Positions 42,190-51,200 of a DNA stretch of 64,000 bases are shown one piece after another. Position 1 is the stretch's first letter. Each line of letters begins with the position of its first letter. The notes under the pieces are model-generated. The model worked only from the letters and a program-made list of their open reading frames with translations. It ran no database searches and had not been told where the DNA came from. The stretch is from Streptomyces endocoffeicus (GTDB taxonomy: Bacteria > Actinomycetota > Actinomycetes > Streptomycetales > Streptomycetaceae). The position numbers and the translations under genes were made by a program. The stretch covers positions 62,001 through 126,000 of the forward strand of contig NZ_JAERRG010000025.1 in NCBI RefSeq assembly GCF_016741935.1, written 5' to 3'.

Positions 42190-43680
42190 TCAGTCCTCCG
42201 ACTGAGCTTCCCACCACTCCTGAAGCGCGGAGATCGCGGCGTCCCTCGCCATCGGGCCGTGCTCCAGCCGCAGCTCCAGCAGATGCTTGTACGCCTTGCC
42301 GACCTGCGGCCCCGGCGGAATGCCGAGGATCTTCATGATCTCGTTGCCATCCAGATCCGGGCGGATCGAATCCAGTTCTTCCTGCTCCTGCAGCCGGGCG
42401 ATCCGCTCCTCGAGGCCGTCGTACGCACGCGAGAGCGCCACCGCCTTCCGCCGGTTGCGTGTGGTGCAGTCCGAGCGGGTCAGCTTGTGCAGCCGGTCAA
42501 GCAGCGGCCCGGCGTCACGGACATAGCGGCGGACCGCGGAGTCGGTCCATTCCCCCGTGCCATAGCCGTGGAAGCGCAGATGCAGCTCGACCAGGTGGGA
42601 GACATCCTTGATCAGCTCGTTGGAGTACTTGAGCCTCGTCATCCGGTACCTGGTCATCTTGGCCCCCACCACCTCGTGGTGGTGGAAGGAGACCCGGCCG
42701 TCCTTCTCGAAGCGGCGCGTCTTGGGCTTGCCGATGTCATGCAGCAGCGCGGCCAGCCGCAGCGTCAGATCGGGGCCCTCGGTCTCCAGGTCGATGGCCT
42801 GGTCCAGCACCGTCAGCGAGTGCTCGTAGACATCCTTGTGGCGGTGATGCTCATCGCGCTCCAGGCGCAGCGCCGGAAGCTCCGGCAGAACGCGGTCGGC
42901 GAGCCCGGTCTCCACCAGCAGCCGAAGCCCCTTGCGGGGGTGATCGGCCAGGATGAGCTTGTTGAGCTCATCACGCACCCGCTCCGCCGAGACGATGTCG
43001 ATGCGCTCGGCCATCGCCGTCATCGCGGCGACCACCTCGGGGGCCACCTCGAAGTCCAGCTGCGCGGCGAAGCGCGCGGCACGCATCATCCGCAGCGGAT
43101 CGTCGGAGAAGGACTCCTCGGGCGTCCCCGGAGTGCGCAGCACCCGGGCGGCGAGGTCCTCCAGACCGTGGTGCGGGTCGATGAACTCCTTCTGCGGAAG
43201 CGCCACCGCCATCGCGTTGACCGTGAAGTCCCGACGGACCAGGTCCTCCTCGATGGAGTCGCCGTAGGACACTTCGGGCTTCCGAGATGTCCGGTCATAG
43301 GCTTCTGACCGATAAGTCGTGATTTCGATCTGGAAGCTCTGCTCCGACCCGCTTCCTGGCGACATGCCCTTTCGGCAGCCGACCGTACCGAAGGCGATGC
43401 CGACGTCCCAGACCGCGTCCGCCCAGGGCCGTACGATCTTCAGCACCTCGTCCGGCCGGGCGTCCGTCGTGAAATCCAGATCGTTACCGAGCCGGCCGAG
43501 CAGCGCGTCCCGTACCGAGCCGCCGACCAGGGCCAGGCGGAAACCCGACTGCTGGAAACGACGGGCGAGATCGTCGGCAACGGGAGAGACCCGCAGGAGT
43601 TCGCCCACGGCGCGGCGCTGCACCTGGCTGAGCTCGTTGGTCGACTGCGGGGATCGGCTGTCATTGTTGGCGTTCGGCAC
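42190..43680 (-). CDS. CCA tRNA nucleotidyltransferase / polynucleotide adenylyltransferase family
   Basis: 496 residues. The class II nucleotidyltransferase head has LALVGGSVRDALLGRLGNDLDFTTDARP (GGxVRD and DxD), and the ARRDFTVNA-type segment appears as LVRRDFTVNAMAVA. A C-terminal HD domain (LAALLHDIGKPKTRRF) follows. It adds or repairs tRNA 3' CCA; in actinobacteria a related enzyme can be the poly(A) polymerase. A short insertion RKGMSPGSGSEQ follows the head. GTG at 43680 (VPNANND) is the supported start. It is divergent from the DUF6049 gene. Confidence 0.93.
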   Translation of the reverse strand: MPNANNDSRSPQSTNELSQVQRRAVGELLRVSPVADDLARRFQQSGFRLALVGGSVRDALLGRLGNDLDFTTDARPDEVLKIVRPWADAVWDVGIAFGTVGCRKGMSPGSGSEQSFQIEITTYRSEAYDRTSRKPEVSYGDSIEEDLVRRDFTVNAMAVALPQKEFIDPHHGLEDLAARVLRTPGTPEESFSDDPLRMMRAARFAAQLDFEVAPEVVAAMTAMAERIDIVSAERVRDELNKLILADHPRKGLRLLVETGLADRVLPELPALRLERDEHHRHKDVYEHSLTVLDQAIDLETEGPDLTLRLAALLHDIGKPKTRRFEKDGRVSFHHHEVVGAKMTRYRMTRLKYSNELIKDVSHLVELHLRFHGYGTGEWTDSAVRRYVRDAGPLLDRLHKLTRSDCTTRNRRKAVALSRAYDGLEERIARLQEQEELDSIRPDLDGNEIMKILGIPPGPQVGKAYKHLLELRLEHGPMARDAAISALQEWWEAQSED

Positions 43681-43860
43681 AACAGAACAGGGTACGTGGC
43701 CGTGCGCCCCCGGGACTCCACCCCCGATGCGGCCACCACTGCGTAACGATCTTGTGGAGCCCTCCACAGCACTTCGTCACAGCGGGCATCGTTACCATTT
43801 CGTGGACGCACATTGCGACGACCACTGACGACCTACTGACGACAAGGGACGGGCGAGCGC

Positions 43861-46218
43861 GTGGCCGATGCGGCAGACCTCCGGGGGACAACTTCCGCTC
43901 GTGCCCGGCGATGGTTGCGGCGCACGGCGGCCCTGCTGGCCGCGGCGCCGATGCTCGCGGGCCTGACACAGATTCCGGCGGCACCCGCCGCCCACGCCGA
44001 GAGCAAGGCCACGGGCTCGCGATCGGTGGATGTCTCCATCACCTCACTGACCCCCACCGCGCCGGAGAAGAGCGACACTCTCACCGTCAGTGGCACCGTC
44101 ACCAACGACACCAAGGGCACGGTCTCGGGGGCTCGGGTGGGCCTCCGCGTCGGCCCGACCATGAGCGGCCGCAGCGCGATCGACACCACGGCCCACCGCA
44201 CCGGCTATACGGAGGGGCTCGACGGCACCGAGATCGACGGCAAATACGCCAAGAAGATCGGCAAACTGGCGGCCGGCACCAGCCGTGACTTCTCCCTCTC
44301 CATACCGGTGGATCAGCTGCACCTGGGGGAGAACGGGGTCTACCAGCTCGGCGTCTCGCTCACCGGCGGCACCTCCAGTCAGCCCTGGCCGCAGGTGCTG
44401 GGCATCGAGCGGACCTTCCTGCCCTGGCAGTCGGGCCCGTCCCAGAAGAAGTCCCAGCTCACCTATCTGTGGCCGCTGATCTCCGCCACCCATGTGACCG
44501 CCCGCACGGACAACGACGAGGACCGCACCCCGATCTTCCGGGACGACCGCCTGGCCAAGGAGCTGGCCCCGGGCGGCCGGCTGCAGCAGATGGTCGCCCT
44601 GGGGAAGAACCTCCCCATCACCTGGGTGATCGACCCCGACCTGCTCGCCACGGTCGACGCGATGACCAAGAAGTACGAGGTCCAGAACCCCTCGGGCAAC
44701 GGCACCAGGGCGGGCCGCGGCCAGACCGTCGCCAAGCAGTGGCTGGACTCCCTCCAGAAGGCCGTGGACGGCAAGCAGGTCGTCGCGCTGCCGTTCGCCG
44801 ACCCCGACCTCGCCTCGCTCGCCCACCGCGGTAAGAACGTCACCGGCGCCCTCAGCCACCTCCAGGGCGCCACCGACCTCGCCTCGACGACCGTGGAGAC
44901 CATCCTCGGAGTGCGGCCGCGCACGGACTTCGCCTGGCCCGTCGAGGGCGCGGTCGACTCCTCGATCGTGGACGTCGCCACCTCCGCGGGCGCCCACAAC
45001 GTGATCGCCCGCAGCGACAGCCTGCGCGAGACCGGCGGACTCCCCTACACCCCCACCGCGGCCCGCCAGATCGGCGGCGGCAACACGGCGGTGGTCGCCG
45101 ACGCGCGGCTGTCGACGGCCTTCACCGGCGACATGTCCAAGGCGGAGAACTCCACCCTCGCCATCCAGCAGTTCCTGGCCCAGAGCCAGATGATCAACCT
45201 GCAGGCGCCGGACAGGCAGCGCAGCATCGTGGTCGCCCCCCAGCGGACGCCCACCACGAGTCAGGCGCAGGCCATGGCGGCGGCCATGGAGGGCCTCTCC
45301 GGGCAGTGGACGCAGCCGCTGAGCCTGGGGCAGGCCGCGAAGGCCAAGCCCGACCCGAGCGCCACCCAGCGGGTGCCGAGCACCCGCTCCTACCCCCGGT
45401 CGCTGCGCGCGCGGGAGCTGCCCACCGAGGCGTTCGACCGGATCCAGGAGACCCAGGAGACCCTGGACAATTTCGAGCCGATCCTGACCGCCAAATACCG
45501 GGTGGTCACCCCCTTCGGGAACGCGATCAGGCGCGAGATGTCGACCTCGTGGCGCAGCGAGGCACAGAACGCGACCGGCTTCCGGCACGACGTGCAGACC
45601 TATCTCTCCGGGCTCACCAGGAAGGTGCGCCTGGTCCCGAAGACGGACATGACCCTCTCCGGGCGCAGCGCGACCGTCCCGGTGACCGTCCAGAACAACC
45701 TGGTGCAGAGCGTCGAGCTGCGGCTCGTCCTGCGCTCCCAGCAGGGCAACCGGCTTGCGGTCAGCGACCCTCAGCTGGTCAATGTGGAGGGCGGCCACAG
45801 CCAGTCCGTGAAGTTCGGGACCACGGCCAACGCGAACGGCCCGGTGTGGGTCTCGGCGCAGCTCTACACCCCGGACGGCCAGCCGTACGGCAACGAGATG
45901 ATGTTCGAGGTGAATGTCACCGAAATCACGTCGACCGTGATTCTCGTGATCGCCGGCGGTGTGCTGCTGCTGGTCCTCGCCGGTGTCCGGATCTATGTCC
46001 AGCGCAAGCGCGCGGCCGCCAGGAGCGGTGAGGACGGCGGGGACGGGGAAGACGCCGAGGAGGCGCACGGGCAGGATGAGGACGACAGCGAGGCCCCGGA
46101 GAACGACCGGTGTGACCCCGCACACGCTCTCGTGCCCGAGCAGCCGAGTGACCCGGCGCCGGACACCGGATCGCAAAGCGCTGGCCCGTCCGGCTCGGGT
46201 GAGAAAGTGGACCATTGA
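43861..46218 (+). CDS. Secreted, membrane-anchored DUF6049-like protein
   Basis: 785 residues. It has a signal peptide (RTAALLAAAPMLAGLTQIPAAPAAHA), a beta-rich N-terminal domain, a central region and a C-terminal membrane helix (STVILVIAGGVLLLVLAGVRIYV) followed by an acidic tail. It is the counterpart of M. tuberculosis Rv3909, located next to the murJ gene in the same order. Its function is not known. It is presumed to act outside the membrane with MurJ. GTG at 43861. Confidence 0.85.
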   Translation: MADAADLRGTTSARARRWLRRTAALLAAAPMLAGLTQIPAAPAAHAESKATGSRSVDVSITSLTPTAPEKSDTLTVSGTVTNDTKGTVSGARVGLRVGPTMSGRSAIDTTAHRTGYTEGLDGTEIDGKYAKKIGKLAAGTSRDFSLSIPVDQLHLGENGVYQLGVSLTGGTSSQPWPQVLGIERTFLPWQSGPSQKKSQLTYLWPLISATHVTARTDNDEDRTPIFRDDRLAKELAPGGRLQQMVALGKNLPITWVIDPDLLATVDAMTKKYEVQNPSGNGTRAGRGQTVAKQWLDSLQKAVDGKQVVALPFADPDLASLAHRGKNVTGALSHLQGATDLASTTVETILGVRPRTDFAWPVEGAVDSSIVDVATSAGAHNVIARSDSLRETGGLPYTPTAARQIGGGNTAVVADARLSTAFTGDMSKAENSTLAIQQFLAQSQMINLQAPDRQRSIVVAPQRTPTTSQAQAMAAAMEGLSGQWTQPLSLGQAAKAKPDPSATQRVPSTRSYPRSLRARELPTEAFDRIQETQETLDNFEPILTAKYRVVTPFGNAIRREMSTSWRSEAQNATGFRHDVQTYLSGLTRKVRLVPKTDMTLSGRSATVPVTVQNNLVQSVELRLVLRSQQGNRLAVSDPQLVNVEGGHSQSVKFGTTANANGPVWVSAQLYTPDGQPYGNEMMFEVNVTEITSTVILVIAGGVLLLVLAGVRIYVQRKRAAARSGEDGGDGEDAEEAHGQDEDDSEAPENDRCDPAHALVPEQPSDPAPDTGSQSAGPSGSGEKVDH

Positions 46219-46266
46219 GCAATGCCGGGGCCGGTGGGCCGCAGTGGACGATGAGGTGGGGTAGCG

Positions 46267-48648
46267 ATGAACGCGCCGTATGACGGTGATGGCCGAGTGC
46301 CACCGCCGCCACAGCCGTCCCCTCACGGCCCCCACGACCCTTACGGACAGGAGCCGCACCAGCGGGATCCGTATCTGGGCGACGCCCACCAGGCGCCCCC
46401 GGCCGATCCGCGTCAGTCGTACGGCCAGCAGTACTACGCACCGGATCCGTATCTGGACGACTCGTACTCGACGGGCAGCTTCACGCCCTACCCGTATCCG
46501 ACGCAGGATCGGTACGCCCACGATCCGCTGACGGACCCCCGGTACGACCGGCGCTCCGCCCACGCCCCGCAGCAGGACGGCTACCAGCAGCAGTACTACC
46601 AGCAGCCCCCCACACCGCAGGGCCCCGACCCGCGCGCCTGGTCCCCCGAGGCCGCCGCCGGCCACCAGGGCGCCACACAGCAGCCGTACACCGCCGATCA
46701 GGCGGGCCAGGGCTATCCGGGGGCCGGCGACGGCTACAGGGCGGGGGAGCAGCCGCAGCGGGACGCCTTCGCGCACCTCTACCGCGATCAGCAGCAGCCC
46801 TATGAGCCCCGGCCCGGCCAGGGCCAGGGCTATCCACAGGGCCCGGAGAACTACCCGCAGGGCCACGCGCCCGGTCAGGGGCAGGTGCCGTTCCCCGGAC
46901 CGCCCAGATCGGCGGACGCCGGCGCGGCGGCCGCCGCCCCCACGGTGGCCGCCCCGGTGGTGACCGCCCCCGCGACCGAACCCGAGCCGAGGAAGCCCTC
47001 AGCGGGCAAGGGCCGCGCGTCCAGCGTGCTCCAGTCCAGCGCGCTGATGGCCGCGGGCACCCTGGTCTCCCGGCTCACCGGCTTCGTCCGGCAGATGGTG
47101 GTCCTCGCGGGCCTGGGCGCGGCCACCCTCGGTTCCACCTACGCCCTCGCCTACACGCTGCCGACAATGGTCTACATCCTCACCATCGGCGGCGGTCTGA
47201 ACTCCGTCTTCGTCCCGCAGCTCGTGCGCGCGATGAAGGAGGACGACGACGGCGGCGAGGCTTTCGCCAACCGGCTGCTCACCCTGGTGATGGTGGTGCT
47301 CGGCCTCCTGGTCGCAGTCACCGTGCTCGCCGCGCCGGTGCTGATCCGCGCGATGTCGCCGACCATCGCGGACAACCCCGCCGACAACGAGGTCGCGGTC
47401 ACCTTCGCCCGCTACTGCCTGCCCACCATCTTCTTCATGGGCATTCACGTGGTGGTCGGCCAAATCCTCAACGCCCGGGGCCGGTTCGGGGCGATGATGT
47501 GGACCCCCGTCCTGAACAACATCGTCATAATCTTCACCTTCGGCCTGTTCATCTGGGTGTTCGGCACCGCCGGCAGCTCCAAGATGGACACCACGACCAT
47601 CACCGCCGAAGGCATCCGGCTGCTGGGCATGGGCACCCTGCTGGGGCTCGTCGTCCAGTCCCTGGCGATGTTCCCCTACCTGCGTGCCACCGGTTTCCGC
47701 TTCCGGCCGCGCTTCGACTGGCGCGGCCACGGCCTCGGCAAGGCCGCCAAGCTGGCCAAGTGGACGGTCCTGTTCGTCCTCGCCAACCAGGCGGGCGTGC
47801 TGGTCGTGACCCAGCTGTCCACCGCGGCCGGCGCCGAGGCCGAGAACCAGAACGCGCCGGGCATGAGCTTCGTCGGCTACTCCAGCGCCCAGCTCATCTG
47901 GGGCATGCCGCAGGCGATCATCACCGTCTCCGTCATGGCCTCGCTGCTGCCCCGGATCTCCCGGGCGGCCCACGACGGGGACGCCGGAGCGGTCCGCGAC
48001 GACATCTCGCAGGGCCTGCGCACCTCCGCGGTCGCCATCGTCCCGCTCGCCTTCGGCTTCATCGCCCTGGGCATCCCCATGTGCACGCTCCTGTTCGGCG
48101 CCTCCGGCACCGACGCGGCCGTCTCCATGGGCTACATCCTCATGGCGTTCAGCCTGGGCCTGATCCCCTTCTCCGTGCAGTACGTCGTCCTCCGCGGCTT
48201 CTACGCCTACGAGGACACCCGCACCCCCTTCTACAACACGGTGATCATCGCCGCCGTCAACGCCGCCGGATCCGGGCTCGCCTATCTCCTGCTCCCCGCC
48301 CGCTGGGCCGTCGCCGGTATGGCGGCCGCCTACGGCCTGGCCTACGCCATCGGCGTGGGTGTGGCCTGGAAGCGACTGCGCAACCGGCTGGGCGGCGATC
48401 TGGACGGCCCCCGCGTCGTGCGCACCTACACCCGCCTCGTCGGCGCCAGCGTCCCCGCCGCCCTCCTGGGCGGCGGCTCGGCCTACACCATCATGCAGAC
48501 CCTCGGAATGGGTGTCGCCGGCTCCGTAGCGGCTTTGCTGGGCGGCGGTCTCGTTCTTATCGCGGTCTTCTACATTGCTGCGAAACGGATGCGCGTTGAT
48601 GAGCTGACGGCCATGGTCGGTATGGTGCGCGGACGACTCGGACGCTGA
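46267..48648 (+). CDS. murJ: Lipid II flippase MurJ
   Basis: 793 residues. The first ~250 are disordered and rich in Pro, Gln, Tyr and Gly. A MurJ core of about 14 helices follows, starting VLQSSALMAAGTLVSRLTGFVRQM, with GGGLNSVFVPQLVRAMK and YVVLRGFYAYEDTRTPFYN as family landmarks. It moves lipid II across the membrane. ATG at 46267 follows GAGGTGGGG. Unlike Rv3910 of M. tuberculosis, the pseudokinase is not fused but encoded by the next gene. Confidence 0.95.
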   Translation: MNAPYDGDGRVPPPPQPSPHGPHDPYGQEPHQRDPYLGDAHQAPPADPRQSYGQQYYAPDPYLDDSYSTGSFTPYPYPTQDRYAHDPLTDPRYDRRSAHAPQQDGYQQQYYQQPPTPQGPDPRAWSPEAAAGHQGATQQPYTADQAGQGYPGAGDGYRAGEQPQRDAFAHLYRDQQQPYEPRPGQGQGYPQGPENYPQGHAPGQGQVPFPGPPRSADAGAAAAAPTVAAPVVTAPATEPEPRKPSAGKGRASSVLQSSALMAAGTLVSRLTGFVRQMVVLAGLGAATLGSTYALAYTLPTMVYILTIGGGLNSVFVPQLVRAMKEDDDGGEAFANRLLTLVMVVLGLLVAVTVLAAPVLIRAMSPTIADNPADNEVAVTFARYCLPTIFFMGIHVVVGQILNARGRFGAMMWTPVLNNIVIIFTFGLFIWVFGTAGSSKMDTTTITAEGIRLLGMGTLLGLVVQSLAMFPYLRATGFRFRPRFDWRGHGLGKAAKLAKWTVLFVLANQAGVLVVTQLSTAAGAEAENQNAPGMSFVGYSSAQLIWGMPQAIITVSVMASLLPRISRAAHDGDAGAVRDDISQGLRTSAVAIVPLAFGFIALGIPMCTLLFGASGTDAAVSMGYILMAFSLGLIPFSVQYVVLRGFYAYEDTRTPFYNTVIIAAVNAAGSGLAYLLLPARWAVAGMAAAYGLAYAIGVGVAWKRLRNRLGGDLDGPRVVRTYTRLVGASVPAALLGGGSAYTIMQTLGMGVAGSVAALLGGGLVLIAVFYIAAKRMRVDELTAMVGMVRGRLGR

Positions 48649-48758
48649 TCATTGAGCACAACCATCGTCCGCCACCGTGTGTCGTGCATAGCGGCGGACT
48701 GTGGGCACAATTGTCTTGGCTCGGAGTAGGCGCAACGGATGGGGAGGCAGGAACGACG

Positions 48759-50474
48759 GTGGCGGAACGGAGCACGGCTGCCGTCGACGTGGCCGACAGC
48801 GGTGGAGAGGAGCCGCTGACCGCCAAGGCGGGTAAGGCCACGGCCGACGGGGCGGGGACGAAACAGAAGGTCGGCGAGGGGACAGAGGCCGCGGTCACCG
48901 ACGATACGGGCGCCGCGGCCGAAGCGAACCCCCTCGAACTGCACAGCGGTCACAAGCTGGCCAGACGCTACCGTCTGGAGGAGTGCGTCACCCGTCTGGA
49001 CGGATTCAGCAGTTGGCGTGCTGTGGACGAGAAACTGCGGCGCGCCGTCGGGGTGCACATCGTGCCCGCGGACCATCCGCGCGCCAGGTCGGTGCTGGCC
49101 GCCGCCCGTTCCGCGGCCCTGTTGGGCGATCCCCGCTTCGTCCAGGTCCTCGACGCCGTCGAGGAGAACGATCTTGTCTATGTCGTCCATGAGTGGCTTC
49201 CCGACGCCACCGAGCTCACCGCCGTGCTGGCCGCCGGGCCGCTCGAGCCGCACGACGCGTACCAACTGGTCAGCCAGGTCTCCCAGGCCATGGCCGCCGC
49301 CCACCGCGAGGGCCTGGCCCATCTGCGGCTGAACCCCGGCTCCGTGCTGCGCACCGAGTCCGGTCAGTACCGCATCCGCGGACTGGCCGTCATGGCCGCC
49401 CTGCGTGGTATCAGCGTCGACCACCCCCAGCGCACCGACACCGAGGCGATCGGCGCGCTGCTGTACGCGGCGCTCACTCAGCGCTGGCCGTACGAGGCCG
49501 ACGCCTACGGCCTCTCCGGGCTGCCCAAGGGCGTGGGCCTGATCGCCCCCGACCAGGTCCGCGCCGGAGTGCACCGCGGTCTGTCCGAGCTCGCGATGCG
49601 CGCGCTCGTCAACGACGGGGCCACCGCCTCCCGTCAGGACCAGCCCTGCACCACCCCCGAGGAGCTGGCCAAGGCCGTCGGGGCGATGCCGCGCATCCGG
49701 CCGCCGGAGCCCGCCTTCACCCCGTCCCAGGCGTACCAGCGCACGACGTACCAACAGGGTGTGTACGGCCAGCAGCCGAACCGCGGCGGCACCGCTCACA
49801 TGGCCCGTCCGGCCGCTCCCGTGCCGCCTCCGCCGCCGCTGCAGAGCCGCACGGGCAAGGCCCTCAAGTGGACCGTCTCCGCCCTTCTGATCGCCGCTCT
49901 CGGCCTCGGCAGCTGGCAGCTCGCGGACACCCTCCTCAAGGAGGAGAACAAGTCCAGCCCGGGCAAGTCCACCGGTGAGAAGGACGACGGCAAGGGCCTC
50001 AAGCTCGTGGGCAAGCCGCTCAGCATCGAGAGCGCCACGGAGTTCTCGCCGCTGGACGCGCCCTTCGCCCCGGACAAGGTCGATGGCGCCATCGACGGCG
50101 ATACGGGCACCGCCTGGGTGACCAAGGAGTTCTACAACTACCCGAACTTCGGTAACCTGCCCAGGCGCAAGCAGGGCAGCGGCATCATCGTCGACCTCGG
50201 CAGCGCCAAAAGCGTCTCGAGCCTCGACATCGACTTCTACAGCGCCGGCCAGAAGGTGGAAGTCCTCGCCGCCGATCCCTCGGCATCCGACCCCACCTCA
50301 CTCAGCGCCTTCTCCAAGCACCTCACCGATCTGAAGAGCGTCGGGAAGAAGCTGTCCACCGTTCTCGACGAGCCGGTACGGACGCGATACGTCCTGGTCC
50401 ACATCACGGAGCTTCCGACCAGCACCCCCGATCGCTACCGTGGCGGCATCTCGGAGATCAAGGTCAAGGGCTGA
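48759..50474 (+). CDS. Membrane-anchored pseudokinase with C-terminal F5/8-type (discoidin-like) domain
   Basis: 571 residues. The N-terminus (~60) is low complexity. A kinase-like domain (about 65-310) lacks catalytic residues: the beta-3 Lys position reads GVHIV, the HRD-x4-N loop reads HLRLNPGS (about 188) and the DFG position reads RGL. One membrane helix (about 369-388) follows a Tyr/Gln/Pro-rich linker. The extracytoplasmic domain (about 416-571) resembles a discoidin/F5-8C sandwich (IDGDTGTAWVT, IIVDLGSAKSVSSLDI). GTG at 48759 follows GGGGAGGCAGGA. It is the likely partner of MurJ. Confidence 0.88.
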   Translation: MAERSTAAVDVADSGGEEPLTAKAGKATADGAGTKQKVGEGTEAAVTDDTGAAAEANPLELHSGHKLARRYRLEECVTRLDGFSSWRAVDEKLRRAVGVHIVPADHPRARSVLAAARSAALLGDPRFVQVLDAVEENDLVYVVHEWLPDATELTAVLAAGPLEPHDAYQLVSQVSQAMAAAHREGLAHLRLNPGSVLRTESGQYRIRGLAVMAALRGISVDHPQRTDTEAIGALLYAALTQRWPYEADAYGLSGLPKGVGLIAPDQVRAGVHRGLSELAMRALVNDGATASRQDQPCTTPEELAKAVGAMPRIRPPEPAFTPSQAYQRTTYQQGVYGQQPNRGGTAHMARPAAPVPPPPPLQSRTGKALKWTVSALLIAALGLGSWQLADTLLKEENKSSPGKSTGEKDDGKGLKLVGKPLSIESATEFSPLDAPFAPDKVDGAIDGDTGTAWVTKEFYNYPNFGNLPRRKQGSGIIVDLGSAKSVSSLDIDFYSAGQKVEVLAADPSASDPTSLSAFSKHLTDLKSVGKKLSTVLDEPVRTRYVLVHITELPTSTPDRYRGGISEIKVKG

Positions 50475-50510
50475 CCCTCTACGGTCGGCCGAGAGGGGAG
50501 GGGCTCAACG

Positions 50511-51200
50511 TTGGACGACGCCACCATCGGCGGAGCGAGCGACGGCGAGCTCCTCGCCCGGCACGTCGACGGCGACCCGGACGCCTTCAGCGAAATAGTG
50601 CGGCGCCACCGCGACAGACTCTGGGCGGTGGCGCTGCGCACCCTCGGCGACCGTGAGGAAGCGGCCGACGCGGTCCAGGACGCGCTCGTCTCCGCCTATC
50701 GCGCCGCCCACACCTTCCGGGGCCAGTCGGCCGTGACCACCTGGCTGCACCGCATCACGGTCAACGCCTGTCTGGACCGGGCCCGCAAGGCCGCCTCCCG
50801 TCGCACCTCCCCCGTCGACGACACCGAGCGGCTCGAACAACTCCTGGAACCCCATGAGTCGGCCGCCGCCCCCGCCGAACGGGGTGATCTCCACCGCGAA
50901 CTCCTCCAGGCGCTGCGCACCCTCCCTCCCGAGCAGCGCGCGGCCCTGGTGCTGGTCGATATGCAGGGCTACCCCGTCGCGGAGGCGGCGAAGGTCCTGG
51001 ACGTACCCACCGGCACCGTGAAGAGCCGCTGCGCCCGGGGCCGCGCACGACTGCTGCCCCTCCTCTCACATCTCCACCCCAGTGGGAGGGGTAGCTCACC
51101 CTCGAGCATGGGAAGGAACCGGACGCAGGGGACGTCCGTCCCACCGACGGCAGGACCGAACGACACAGATGCCGTGAAGGGCGGAGGTGGGCGAGCGTGA
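50511..51200 (+). CDS. sigM: ECF RNA polymerase sigma factor SigM
   Basis: 229 residues. Sigma-2 is HVDGDPDAFSEIVRRHRDRLWAVALRTLGDREEAADAVQDALVSAYR and sigma-4 is LRTLPPEQRAALVLVDMQGYPVAEAAKVLDVPTGTVKSRCARGR. The last ~45 residues are Ser/Thr/Pro/Gly-rich. The start is TTG at 50511 after GAGAGGGGAGGGG. The anti-sigma gene overlaps by 4 bases (GTGA). Order and sequence match M. tuberculosis SigM (Rv3911). Confidence 0.93.
   Translation: MDDATIGGASDGELLARHVDGDPDAFSEIVRRHRDRLWAVALRTLGDREEAADAVQDALVSAYRAAHTFRGQSAVTTWLHRITVNACLDRARKAASRRTSPVDDTERLEQLLEPHESAAAPAERGDLHRELLQALRTLPPEQRAALVLVDMQGYPVAEAAKVLDVPTGTVKSRCARGRARLLPLLSHLHPSGRGSSPSSMGRNRTQGTSVPPTAGPNDTDAVKGGGGRA

Noticed and set aside
44044..46866. 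A 940-residue minus-strand frame
   Set aside because: Antisense to the DUF6049 and murJ genes with biased composition and no domain.
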